DNA of 64,000 bases from Gelatoporia subvermispora B (lineage: Eukaryota > Basidiomycota > Agaricomycetes > Polyporales > Gelatoporiaceae), in the NCBI GenBank assembly GCA_000320605.2, contig KB445793.1, forward strand, positions 1,571,122 through 1,635,121, in the 5' to 3' direction. The position numbers and the translations under genes are program-made. Of this stretch, positions 43,900 to 54,631 are shown in pieces. The notes under the pieces were generated by a model. The model did not search any database. It saw nothing but the letters and a program-made list of their open reading frames with translations, and was not told the origin of the DNA. How positions within the stretch are numbered: position 1 is the stretch's first letter; every line of letters starts with the position of its first letter.

Positions 43900-44347
43900 T
43901 GGTCTGGGACATGCGTAGTACTCAATGCGTCGAGGAGCTGAAGTTGGGCCGCACCCCCGAGTTATATGTCATCTACTTGCGATTTTCGGTTTCGCTCACT
44001 GCCATCATGAACAGGACGAAGGCCCCGGCACCGGAGATTTCGAAGGATTATCAACGGCTGCTCCCAGACGCGAAGCTTTTTGACGTGGGTTACGCCGTCC
44101 GGAGCGACGAGAGCACGGGCAGCTACGTTGTCCACTCCCTCGTGAATAGGCTCAACTACAAGACTGACGTAAACTCGTGCGCGTTCCGTGAGCCGGGAAT
44201 GAATGTTAAGGAACAGAAGTCTGGATGACTAGTTTGGCTGATTGCGAGCGAGCCGCTGTGCTGACTGATCTGCGCAGCTTCGAGCGAGAGGAGGCGTGAA
44301 ATTTGTCGAGAAGTCGCACAAACTCCTCGACGAACATCGTCACTAGC
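43900..44347 (+). pseudogene. Decayed 3' end of AOX
   Basis: Matches the last exons of AOX (38835-39270). It reads TQCVEELKLGRTPE against TRCIEELESGRIPE, then across the former intron APAPEISKDYQRLLPDAKLF and YAVRSDESTGSYVVHSLVNR. The conserved ESTH ligand is changed to ESTG, the Trp of EWY is lost, and the last exon stops after FEREEA because GCGGAGAAA became GCGTGAAA. The exons with the first iron ligands are absent. It cannot encode a working oxidase. Its 3' flank (44347-44530) also matches that of AOX, so a longer genomic segment was copied. Confidence 0.88.
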
Positions 44348-45084
44348 GAATGTGAAGGCGATTTCCTATCCGAAATGTGATTGTTGGATCTGCATATCGG
44401 ACTGTACACACATTCTCAGCTTCATTTCGACCATATCTCTGTGGGTTTACTCGGGTTAGTCTGCGATAAATTCATGCCTTGATTCATGGTCTTGGCAAAC
44501 TGACGAAGAATTGCCGGAGCGGCCGTCGGATTTTCAGGAAAATCGCACGTTATGTTGGGAGTTTCCAATGTCTCTACCTGATCACAGTTCACCGACCCAC
44601 AGAGTATATAGTGTACCCAGGTCCCAAGCACCTGGGCTTTTCGAGCCTGGCCCGAGATGAGTCTCTTCATTAGTCAGCATCAGTGGGCGCCCATTTAAAT
44701 ACCAACGCGAACTTGACTTGTGACCCACTTCCATCTGCGCCGCATGGAGGGCGCTCCGCCACCTTTAGCTGCACCCTCACCCTATAGAACTCAGATTTGT
44801 ACAAACAGGCGACAGGAAACGCGTCCTGGGACAACAAGTCTTGCTATGTCACCGCGCTTGACAATTGCCAGAGTGATTTGTGACGATTGAGGCGCGTACG
44901 CAGTGAAGATCACCCTGTTTCCTGAAAGTTCTTGGCCGGCACTGGTAGCAAGCTGTGACGGAAATGCATGTTTCGCGGCGGATATCGCACGTTTGCCCCA
45001 TCCCTGTACGTTGCGCTGTCACCAACTGTGGGAGCTCTGCGAACCTGCGGTGTCTTCATGCTGCGCGGTTTGAGTGAGAGGTGA

Positions 45085-45109
45085 CTCGGTCAGCAACATG
45101 CTGACCGAG
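45085..45109. promoter_or_regulatory. Inverted repeat of the GST promoters, copy 3 (perfect 11-bp arms)
   Basis: Left arm CTCGGTCAGCA (45085-45095), spacer ACA, right arm TGCTGACCGAG (45099-45109), a perfect palindrome. The core TCAGCA-N3-TGCTGA is shared with copies 1 and 2. The core ends 337 bp before the ATG. Confidence 0.7.
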
Positions 45110-45327
45110 CGAGCGATGGCCGATGTCGAGAACGCGCTAGCGCGCTTCGCTGGGACGTGTCGCGCCGTTAGCGGCTCGTTACTTGGGGACCACGGGAGTT
45201 GACATAACAGGGGTTGACGAACGTTCTCGAGCGCTATCGAGTGTCGTGGAATACAACAGCCCGGTCTGATGTAGATTTATTTGGTTGATCGAGGATCGCA
45301 TACGCCGCCGGCTAGCGACCGGGATCG

Positions 45328-45333
45328 TATAAA
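45328..45333 (+). promoter_or_regulatory. TATA box of GST copy 3
   Basis: TATAAA in CGTATAAAGGGATAATGC, 113 bp before the ATG. Confidence 0.75.
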
Positions 45334-45440
45334 GGGATAATGCTGCGGGAGGTGCTCCGACGGTTCTCTGGAACAGGTTCACTGCGTTCTGCACTTGCAC
45401 ACATTCTGCATTCTTGCATACCCCTACATACCTAGCCAAA

Positions 45441-46386
45441 ATGTCTCACGGAAAGCAATTCACGCTCTACTCCCACAAAGGCGGTCCTAACGGATGGTAA
45501 TCCTCCTGTGCACGCATTGAAACGTGTCGTATCTGACTATGAAACAGGAAGGTCGTGTATGTGCTAGAGGAGCTCGGCCTTACCTACGAGACTATCTACC
45601 TTGACTTCGGCAAGGGCGAGCAGAAGGCGCCCGAACACACCAAGTACAACCCGAATGGACGTATTCCCACTCTCGTTGACCACAAGAACAACGACTTTGC
45701 TGTCTGGTGAGTGAAGGATCCGTACATTGTGTTTGTCCAGATTTGACGGAATGATCTACAGGGAATCGAATGCAATCATCCTCTACCTGGTTGAGAAATA
45801 TGACCCTGAGCATAAGATCTCAGTTGCAGGCTTCGAGGAGCGCATGCAGCAGTTGCAATGGCTCTTCTTCCAGGCCTCAGGCCAGGGGTAAGTCATTCTG
45901 ACGTCCTCAAGCCTCTAACATAACGCTGATGAGCCCTCTAGCCCTTACTTCGGCCAAGCCGGCTGGTTCAACTTCTATCACCACGAGAAGCTTCCCAGCG
46001 CACTCGAGCGGTACCAGAAGGAAATCCTTCGTGTCTTCGGTGTGCTCGAGACCGTCCTCTCGAAGAACGAATGGCTCGTTGGCAACAAGTGTACTGTTGC
46101 TGATATTTCCTTCATCCCGTGAGTCTGGCATTGCTCCCACGAAAATCATAGAAACTGACTGTTGTTGCGATACAGTTGGAACCAGACTGCTGTCACGCGC
46201 CTGGTCGCAGACTACAACGGCTTCAACTTCGAGAAGGACTTCCCGTCCGTTGCTAAGTGAGCATTGTCCGCTGTCCTGCTTCAATGTGATATGCTAATAA
46301 GTCACTTCCTCAGGTGGCACAAGAAGCTGCTAGAGCGTGAAGCTGTGAAGAAAGCCAACGCAGTGAAGGAGGCTATTAACCAATGA
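45441..46386 (+). CDS. Ure2p-like glutathione S-transferase, copy 3
   Basis: Six exons in the same pattern as the other copies. It starts MSHGKQFTLYSHKGGPNGW, identical to copy 1, then KVVYVLEELGLTYETIYLDF. PNGRIPTLVDHKNNDF and WESNAIILYLVEKYDPEHKI keep the glutathione region. Changes include SVAGFEERMQQLQW, PYFGQAGWFNFYHHEK, LSKNEWLVGNKCTVADIS (Tyr to Cys beside the N-capping motif) and WNQTAVTRLVADYNGF. It ends NAVKEAINQ with TGA at 46384-46386. Frames and splice sites are intact. In several positions it groups with copy 2 (LGLTYET, VADYNGF), and in others with copy 1, consistent with stepwise duplication or gene conversion. Confidence 0.93.
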
Positions 46387-46629
46387 GTGTAATGATCTAT
46401 AGGACAAGTGTAATATAGAACGATTGCCGCATGTGTCGCCTTTATCGTTTGAGACGTTCTCATGTCAAACGGAGTGTCAATCTAAGAAGGATCAAACGCA
46501 AACTCTGCCGATACAAAGTAGAAACGGTGCAGGACGCTAGAGGACGCTGCACACAAACTGTCCCTGCAGTGCCATCAAATTCATGACCACTTTTGCCGGC
46601 GCCTTACCTCCACGTGAGATGACATCATC

Positions 46630-49600
46630 ATGGATGTCAACTCGTCGTGTAAGTGGGATAGCTCTGCCCAGCACCGAGTGTATGCGAGAAGCTCAGGAAC
46701 CCGCCTTCTCTGTGAGGCCCGTAATCAACATGAACGCGCTCAAATTACGCTGGTGAGCCCTACTCTACTCAAAGAACGTCGTGTTCAGACCCAACATCGT
46801 TACTCCCTTACTTGTAGACTCGATAGTGGACGGCGCTCACGCAATCATGGGGACACCAATGCTCTTGGACCATCGCACGTCTGATAGACATAATGATGTC
46901 AGGAGATTCATCGGACCCATGCCAGTAGCGGCTCTGGAGGAGGTAGAAACGACATTGCGGAAATCTGGACTCCGCAAGACTTGGGCTGAGCTCCTTGGCC
47001 TCAAACCGAATTCTCATGTCGAAGAAGATGAGGAAGAAGGCTTCCGGGACGCTCTTAAGGACCTAACATTGCGGTTCTTTCTCGGACACGGCGGAAAGCG
47101 AGAAGACTGGGGAGAAGTGCAAGAACGAGCCGTGCGGGAGAAGATGCTCAAACAGTGGCGAGAGAGCGAATGGGGACGAGCCTTGCGGCGACGGAAGGAA
47201 ATTAAGTCGTCCGGCGAATGGGTCGGGTCTTCCTTCGACATCGGCGTATTCCTCGGTGTGAACATCCTTGAGTCTTCTTCCTCTCAAAATGAAAATACGC
47301 GGCCTTGTGGAGCTGATTCTCCTGTCGCAGCAACGACTCGCTCAACGGCCGCAGAGACATTCTTAACTGCTCCAGAACGCCCGGATATACGTTCGACTAC
47401 CCATGGCCAGACACAGTCTTCATGGTCCATCCACCCGCAATCACAAACAACTGACATATTGTATCGACCTGCAACTGATGATAGGAGCAGTGCAAACTCA
47501 TCTACAGCATTGCTCGGGCCATCACAGCCGCGCGACACTGGAGCCCAGCTCCATGTCCGCTCAGAACATCCTCCGTCCAGTTATCTGGGTGTGCACTCAC
47601 CACGGAGGCCCAGTATGCTGGCACGCGGACAGCCATCCTCGGGCAAGGGTAAAGGGAAAACAGTCCATTACCCCGATACCATTGCGCAGGACGCCCCTGC
47701 TTCCCCTAGTGATGTTCTCGCGAGACAAGGATCTGATGTCGAAGACACAAGTGCCGGTGCTGCGCAAGACGCAAGCGTAGAGAATCGAGTTCGATGGGGA
47801 GATACTGTCATGCGAGGTACTTTAGCGTTGTTCAGCATGCTCCTACATTCTAAACTTTGACGTAGATCGCATGCTCATCAAGATATCCTACACCAAAACA
47901 GGTGCCATCTCCCCGGACTTCGACGAATGGCAGAACCGTGTAACTAGTCATTTACGAGTGGAGAGCTTCGGCGAATATATTGTAGCATGGCGTAAAGACA
48001 AGCTCGAGATCTATGATGATTTTGTGCGTCCAGCTGTATTATACTTTGGAAGCTGACATTGACAATACTCTTGCCTCAGTCTACTCCTGGACGAGAGTGG
48101 TTATCCGGGTCTGGGCACAAGAAACTGATATTTCTGGTCCCCCTGAGTGCACCATCCACGCGACTGTCCGTTTATTCATTTGCCGACATGACCTTTTGCA
48201 TTACTTGCCCTCCGATGCCTCTGAGCGCTCTTACCAACGACCGTTGGCATGCGCGAGACTCAAACGAAAGGACTCAAATAGTCATATTCAAGGTCAAGAG
48301 TAGATCACGGGCCGTTGATTGGGTGTGGAACCTCTGGTACTTCGACTCTCGAGACTGGGTGCGAGTTCGTCAATCACTGATAACACTTCTATTAGGCGCC
48401 ATCTCGGAGGACAACTGCCCTCAGCCCTCGAAATTTGGTCCCCTACTTTGGATACCCGGGTCGAGATCAATATACCAAACCATGATACCCCAAGTGCTAC
48501 GGCTGCATACGCAGTCTTCAACAAAGATAACCTCATTAAGCTGTGCGGAAAGTCTTTACGCTCTATGCAAGAGTATAAATCTCTCATTGAAGACCGTCTC
48601 GCGGAGGGCGCGACGTTCGAGCTCGCCTGGAGGCATGGCACGATCCTCGACTGGGTGTGGCAGCTCGACGATGTACAAGGCCAGTCTAGGGAATGGGCAG
48701 TCCTCAGCGGTCTCGCCCTTAAGCAGGCAAGTTCAAAGTAGTTTAAACATACATACGCTCATCTCTGCAGGCTAGGGTGGCACCCTCCCGCACCTCGAGA
48801 TTCGCCTCAGGCAGCATACGCAGAACCGCCTACGTCTCAAGGATGGCACCCGGCTGGACGAGCCACCAGGCGTTGAGGGTTACCTCGACCGCATACGCGT
48901 GACTTCGCAGACGAAGCAGGCGGTGTATCTTGTGACGCATAATGGGTACATCTTTGTCCTGTCGCCAGCACGGTCCAACCGCCCTCCCCCACCTGGCCCC
49001 CCACCGGAAGGGTACGTTGCTGAGGCGGATGGTCTGAGAAAGGCAGAAGTCAGGAGAGGCACGCGGCAGATTCTGGAGGCGACAGGCATGTCCGACTTGA
49101 GGAGCGTCGTTGCGGTGAGGCGGGCGTTTCAGGTGGTGCCGATGCGCGATGCTGCTCAAACTGGGACCGAGGCAATGAGGGAAGAGGCTGAGATCGAACA
49201 GCTTTGGGCGGAAGTGGACAGGTCGGATCTTGATGACAATGATCCTGGCGGAGATGCAGGGCTTGCCATGGCCCAGGATAAGGCAAAACTGCGCATGCGG
49301 AGGTCCTTTGAGCTGGTTTTGACCACAGGTGCAGTCGTGCGATTCGAGGTATGGCTTCGTCCTTATGTATAGACGTTTTCTGATCGTCGAGGATACAGGC
49401 TTACTCGTGCATGGTCGCCTTGGAATGGATCATGCGATTACGTGCACTAGTATGGTACTGGAGGCATCGACACCAGGCGGATGCGCAGCAAGAAATGGAC
49501 GTCGTACATCTCAGCACTGGGCGTCCACGCGTGACGCCTCTGCGGCGAGTCGACAGTCACATAGGCGTCCACGAGCCCCCTCCAGACCCCAAGGCCTCCC

Positions 49601-50267
49601 TTCCAGAATTAACCACTTTCTTCAACTGGTGTACCTTAGAGGACTGCCGGCCGATCCTGAAATCTGGTAGGCTTTTCGCTAGACAAGGTGTATACGGGCA
49701 GTATTGGTGAGTAATGTGTTGCGATGCTGGGGTAATGACTGACAAAGGCTTGGCATTCGTACCGTCAGGCACACACAGTTGGTCCTTGTTTCCGGAAGTC
49801 TGGTCAAATTCCGCGTCACTGACCGCGCGTCGCTCTATCACCGGCGACATAAGACGATCAGCTTGCTTGACGCGTACGTCTGCTCGGGTTATTTTGCGGC
49901 GCAGTATCTGCCCGAAGGACAATATGATCCGAACGCGCCACCTGTTGCTCGCCGGTATCAAGATGGCCTAGAAACAGACGACAGCGAGGAAGACACGCTG
50001 TTCATAGTTTGGTACCGTCCCACAATCAAGGGGGTGGACAGTCAAGGAAGCCAGGCCGGACAGCGTAGCCAGGGAAACTCAGCGGCAGTTCCACCACTGT
50101 CAGCGAAGAGGAAAGTAGAGATCTTCCGAACGAGAAGCAAGCTCGAGCGTGACGTGTGGGTGTGGGCGATCAATTCGGAGATTGAGAAGATCGTGCGCGC
50201 GACACAAGAGAGGGAGGATCGAATGAGAGAGGCGGGCGGACTCGTCGATACCAAGAGGAAAAGTTGA
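46630..50267 (+). CDS. Spo71/Mug56-like protein with PH domains, possible frameshift near 5' end
   Basis: Fungal membrane-remodelling protein family known from meiotic prospore formation. The first exon gives MDVNSSCKWDSSAQHRVYAR and LVSPTLLKERR; a base later the reading shifts to VFRPNIVTPLLVDSIVDGAH, so a one-base indel near 46778 is suspected. Then DHRTSDRHNDVRRFIGPMPV, GLRKTWAELLGLKPNS and LTLRFFLGHGGKREDWGEVQ, GSSFDIGVFLGVNILE are well formed. A disordered Ser/Thr-rich part of about 200 residues follows. After introns come ISYTKTGAISPDFDEWQNRV and VWRKDKLEIYDD-like WRKDKLEIYDDF, the start of a PH domain, then VDWVWNLW, SLRSMQEYKSLIEDRLAEG and VYLVTHNGYIFVLSPARSN (second PH domain). The C-terminal part includes TTFFNWCTLEDCRPILKSGR and FRTRSKLERDVWVWAINSEI and ends VDTKRKS. 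In basidiomycetes the role is unknown. Confidence 0.8.
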
Positions 50268-50496
50268 GAACATCATGGACTTCACGAACACTTACGGCTC
50301 ATAACGATTGCACATACCCTGTACTTCCAATCCATGCTGATACCCTTGAAATGTCACCTGTCACATATACCAACCACTTCTGCACACACGCTTGGCTGAA
50401 ATGAGGATGGGGGACTCAGAGCGAGGATTCCGATGTGATAGGAAAGTAGTGAGCTATAAAGACATGTCGGAATAAAACCGGAGTAAGGTGTATGGA

Positions 50497-51113
50497 CTAT
50501 TGCTTCGGCTTCTTCGCTGGAAGATATTGTGAGTAAGTGACATGACAACAAATAGAGTCTAACTGACCGCCGTATTTACTGCGAGCCGTTGTCCGGTTCA
50601 CAACACCGCCGAAATCGAGAGCACCACGGACACACTTGTACCTGAGGGCATGATGAGTGATTGGCACGGTCCTGCGAACAGAGCATAGACATACCGAACA
50701 CCAGGAAGATCCTGCGCACGACCACCACGAACCAGGACAACACTGTGCTCCTGCAAGTTATGTCCCTCCCCAGGAATATATGCTTGTACCGTCTTTCCGG
50801 AGGTAAGCTTTACTCGTGCAACCTTCCGTTTAGCAGAGTTGGGCTTCTTGGGCTTGGCAGTGAAGACCTGGCTGACAACTCCTCTACGCTGTGTGTTCCC
50901 GTTGAGCAGGGGTGCTTTCGAAAGCTGTTTCCTCTTTTTGGGCTTCCGGCGAGTTGACTGGTTCAGCGTGACGGCAGCAGGTGGTGAAGGGTGGAAGAGA
51001 CGGGTGAAGGCGAACGATGCCGTCGCTGGCTGCCGGAAGAGATTTTGCTGCAGGAGAGATGGAGACCATGTCCGGGTCAGCAACTGAGTTGATAATCGTA
51101 GTAGGGGAAGCAT
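50497..51113 (-). CDS. Mitochondrial small ribosomal subunit protein uS12m
   Basis: Decoding-centre protein of the mitochondrial ribosome. From [20 protein letters not shown] (51113) a presequence runs to about residue 45; an upstream in-frame Met at 51146 exists. The universal core follows: [60 protein letters not shown] and [20 protein letters not shown], which contain the KPNSAxRK and PGEGHN signatures. Two introns then join RAQDLPGVR to [20 protein letters not shown], and SKYG to AKKPKQ. TAG is at 50497-50499. It is divergent from NSE2, with 184 bp between start codons. Confidence 0.95.
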
Positions 51114-51297
51114 GGTCAAGCTCGCTGCCGTGCCCTGCAGCAGCAACTACCTGGACCCGATATCATTTACAAGTCCTGTTTGAGCCGCGAATACGCCTGC
51201 CCTAAATAAAGTCACGAGGTCGCAGACGCGTCTTAATTCTCCTGGCACGTCTGTGGCACCCAGTGACTGGGTCCCAGTCTACCTCGCATCAGCGATT

Positions 51298-52599
51298 ATG
51301 CCTACTACAAGCACTTCTCGCCGCAGAGCTTCTGCTCGTCATCGAAGTCCCACCCATGAGGATACTATAGAAGAAGCTGACGCAACTCAATATCCGAGAG
51401 ATGTTGATGGAGTGGAGGATGACGATGAGCAGGCCGCCAGACCGCAGCGTCCCAGCAAGAAGGCCAAGAAGGAGCCGGCGCAGACCGCAGCTCTTGCCTC
51501 TGAGGAAGAGGATAACGAAGAGGTGGATAACGACATCTTCGATCTTGAAGACCAACCCTTGGACAGGAATCAGGCACAAAAGATTGGTGGAGTCGCGTCG
51601 GATTGGGCCCATTTGAGAAAGCAGATCCATGTCACTGCTTACAACCTTGTGAGAGACGTCGCTGCAGCAACTGCCGAATTCGCCGATGAAGAAAAAGCGG
51701 AAGACGTGAGCATGCGCGAACTATCTTGAGAATGCGCCTCACCATCTCTTGCAGGCTGTCACAAAAATCGATCTCATGATGCGAGACCTAATTGACACAG
51801 AGCATGAACTCCTCAGTCACGAAAGGGCTCTAGAGGAAATCAAGCAGAAGGTCGCCAGTAAAGAACCTGTTGTACGTCCTCCAATAGATGCAAACTCCTC
51901 AAGTGATTCACCTATGCCGCACAGTCCGATGTTGTCAACCGATATGAGAAAGGCGTCCGTAACAAGTTAGACGAATATAAGGGCAAGACTACTCGTCAGA
52001 AATATGGAAAAAATGATGAATACCACAAGTTTAGGCAAGCCATATTCGTAAGTTCTCGGGAATAATACCGTCGATACCGGGTGGTGCTCATGTGAATGTG
52101 CAGGAGGTTCAGCACCCTGACACTGCAATGCCCCCGGCCATAGAGTTCCTACCTCGAGGTTCGTCATGCTATGTGTTTCACGAACGCTTCTGATGTCCGG
52201 CGACCACACATAGAGGAAGGTGACGACAGCGACGACGACGAAGACGTCCTAGTCGGCGGGGTTACGCAGGATTTCAAATGTCCCCTGACTTTAACGCTGC
52301 TTCAGGATCCTGTGACATCGTGAGTTAACTGTTTCTTGCGTCATATCATGATGCGTACTCCGTTGACCTTGAATACGTCCAGATCTGTATGCGGACATTC
52401 CTTCTCCGCGGTTGCGATCAAGGAATACCTCAAGTACAATCGTACAGCGAAGAAACAATGCCCGGCTTCTGGATGCAAGCAATACATCTCTCTCGGCGAC
52501 CTTGAACCAGATAAGGACTTGGCAAAGAAAGTGAAGGACGCGGCACGGCGACAACGCATGAGAGACAGCGATGACGACGCGGAGGAAATTATTGAGTGA
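51298..52599 (+). CDS. SUMO E3 ligase NSE2/MMS21 (SP-RING, SMC5-SMC6 complex)
   Basis: Predicted subunit of the SMC5-SMC6 DNA repair complex that transfers SUMO. Start MPTTSTSRRRASARHRSPTH. An acidic-basic disordered part (DGVEDDDEQAARPQRPSKKA, SEEEDNEEVDNDIFDLEDQ) of about 90 residues precedes a helical arm: SDWAHLRKQIHVTAYNLVRD, then after an intron AVTKIDLMMRDLIDTEHELL, the region that docks on the SMC5 coiled coil. The SP-RING starts after DSDDDEDVLVGGVTQDF: CPLTLTLLQDPVTS, then across an intron SVCGHSFSAVAIKEYLKYN, CPASGCKQYISLGDLEPDKD. The Cys/His set matches the family. The end is AARRQRMRDSDDDAEEIIE, TGA at 52597-52599. Six exons or so. Confidence 0.93.
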
Positions 52600-53774
52600 C
52601 GGACTTATCTTCCCATACGATCGTTTGCAGATCTCAAAGACCTTATTGTACGAAAACTAATGCAAGGTGCTGGATATCAATCGCCCCACTAATCCTCGTC
52701 ACTGGTCCTCAGCTTCACGTCCTGAGGTAGGTTATGTGGCTGACAATTGCGATCTTGTCCGAGTGGCATTTGCCTGCGGCTGGCATTCCTGCTGCAATGA
52801 GTCAAAAAGACGTCTCACCGCTGCTTCTGCGACACCCTTCATCATCTCTGTACGATGGACGCCATTCTATTCTCTACTCCGAGGACGCCCAGGAGGTACA
52901 AACGGAAGCGCGATCCACCTTCTCCACTGGCTCCGTATAGCTTGCCCCTTCCCGCATCTCTTCCTTCCTTGCAAGCGTGGAAGAAAGTATGCAAAGTGAG
53001 CGTCCTCCCTGCTGGCTAGATCACACAGTTTGATGGTTATCCCTCAAACGCAGGAACATCCCCTCAAATCCACGTCCGCCATCTCGACATCGTTGGCAGA
53101 TTCCGATGAGCCCAGGCTCAACCCGTTTGAATTCAGTGAAGTGCTATGTGCACTATCAGCGCAAGCCAGTGATCCGCGTAGGGAAATGGAGTCAGCCTCG
53201 TTCTGGGTAGACGAACCTCTCTCTGCTCCTGTGTTCAGATCGGACAAAGCCGTGCAAAAGAGATGCAAGCAGAAGACTGCATATCGGAGGCTTTCTGTTG
53301 GCGGTGACCGCGTCTCCAAGCCACGAGAGAGGGCTGCCAAGAAACGAGACACGCTGAGCCTTCGTTAAGCTCTTGACGTTGCAATAGGACCACTGATAGG
53401 ACGACGGGAACCTGGCTACTTATGACTTCATCCGCGTTCCGTCAACATATTCGCCCATATGTGCTTAGCTGTACATTTTAAACTTCTATCACTACCATGT
53501 CATCAGACGGTGATTCAGAAACTTATTACTCCGAATGCGTATAGTAAACGAGCTCATGATTAAAACGATTGAGAGTGGGTTCTCGGAGGCTTCAGCTGGG
53601 TCACGTACCTCAGGCTAGTCGTGCACGTGATCGCGCGCGAAAGACAGAAATCGACTGCACTGAATGCACCCCGCGGTCGTTCTTGCAACCTGAATCGCCT
53701 TCCGCTCTGCTTCTCTTACCTCGCTAGGTTAGGGCCTCATCAAATCGGCACTCCTCGAGAAGTCTCACTTTAAG
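52600..53774. other. Unresolved region with protein-like fragments
   Basis: About 1.2 kb between NSE2 and uL29m. It contains the candidate gene listed at 52855-53368 and, after it, AT-richer sequence with the uL29m promoter. A frame from 52797 starting MSQKDVSPLLLRHP overlaps the candidate in another frame and was not chosen. Confidence 0.35.
52855..53368 (+). CDS. Candidate small basic protein, unrecognised
   Basis: From the ATG at 52855 the frame reads MDAILFSTPRTPRRYKRKRD then PPSPLAPYSLPLPASL and LQAWKKVCK, a CDK-like TPR site with a basic patch. Donors GTATGC or GTGAGC follow. After about 35 nt and an acceptor near 53028 a strong frame runs to 53368: PRLNPFEFSEVLCALSAQAS, SASFWVDEPLSAPVFRSDKA and SKPRERAAKKRDTLSLR. 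The phase of the join between the two parts is not satisfied by an obvious splice pair, so either a further intron is missed or these are separate pieces. Composition (basic, Ser/Pro-rich) suggests a nuclear protein. No family recognised. Confidence 0.35.
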
Positions 53775-54631
53775 ATGTTGCCATCAATATCCGTTCGCAC
53801 ATTTTCCTCGCTGCTCCCTCTGTCACTGCGTGCTCGGACACTCGCCACCCATGCTACGAATCTACCCTCAACCTCCTCGAAGGCGCCATCTGAGGCCGAA
53901 ATCGCAGCTGCACAGACTCCAGAGGGTGCTCAAGAAGGAGCGCTGCGACCACACCTCAACATCCCCGTGAACCCAAATCACGGGCTGTATGCTTTTTTCC
54001 GCAAGACAGAGAAGGATGGCGTTGTCTCGTATGAGAGCCTTGACACTCCGAATGCTCTGTCCTACCGATCTGGTGCGTTTCCTGCTAGTGTTGTGACGAC
54101 GACCGTGCAGCGAGGCGTGCTGACCCTCGCCACCAGGCCGCTCGTGGGTGGCTGCCGAGTTGCGCCGCAAGAGCTTCAAGGACCTGCACACACTGTGGTA
54201 CGTCCTCCTGCGCGAGCGCAACCTGATTGCATCGCAGATGGAGGAGGCTCGGAGGGTGCTCGGCGGCAAGATTGCAGGGACACCCCTCTCGAAACAGGCG
54301 TTCAAGGTGCGTTCACTTAGCCCAACCCCTCAACCCCATCCACCTGGCCTATACTCACACTCGGCTATAACAGTGCCGGAAAAGCATGGCGCGCATCAAG
54401 TATGTGATCCAGGAGCGACGCCTGGCGTACGAGGGTGCCGTCAAGCTGTTCGCTCAGCAGCAGGAGAAGCAGCTGGCGAAGGTGCAGGGGACCAAGGCTA
54501 TCAAGGAGCCTTCCGGTTCAGCGGAAGCGGCAGGAGGCCAACCTAAGGTAGATGAAGCGCAGAGCGCAGCAAATCTAGCGGCGTCAGGCTTGTTTGAGAC
54601 CGTGTCCCAGGGGGCCGCTCGGAGAGCATAG
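53775..54631 (+). CDS. Mitochondrial large ribosomal subunit protein uL29m (MRPL47 type)
   Basis: Mitoribosome protein near the exit tunnel. [29 protein letters not shown] is a presequence. Then [20 protein letters not shown] leads to an intron (donor GTGCGT, near 54073-54151) that joins YRSG to [20 protein letters not shown], the L29 signature, then [19 protein letters not shown] second intron (54307-54373) joins SKQAFK to [20 protein letters not shown]. The tail is about 50 residues and ends [12 protein letters not shown] with TAG at 54629-54631. Without the first intron the frame reads a different sequence and stops at 54320, which supports splicing. Confidence 0.94.

Larger units (their letters stand above)
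44348..45440. promoter_or_regulatory. AOX-like 3' flank and GST copy 3 promoter
   Basis: The left 180 bp parallels the AOX 3' flank. From about 44750 the sequence parallels the GST copy 1 promoter (for example GGGCGCTCCGCC, ACAGGCGACAGGAAACGCG at about 44810 and 39780). It carries the GST inverted repeat and the TATA box. No gene was recognised. Confidence 0.7.
39820..47060 (+). repeat. Tandem duplicated block (AOX 3' end - GST - Spo71-like 5' end)
   Basis: GST starts are 2216 and 2797 bp apart. Order on the + strand: AOX, GST1, decayed Spo71 5' end, GST2, decayed AOX 3' end, GST3, Spo71-like gene. Promoters, coding exons, 3' flanks and neighbouring gene ends all match between copies. The extra length of the third interval is explained by the decayed AOX segment. 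Confidence 0.8.
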
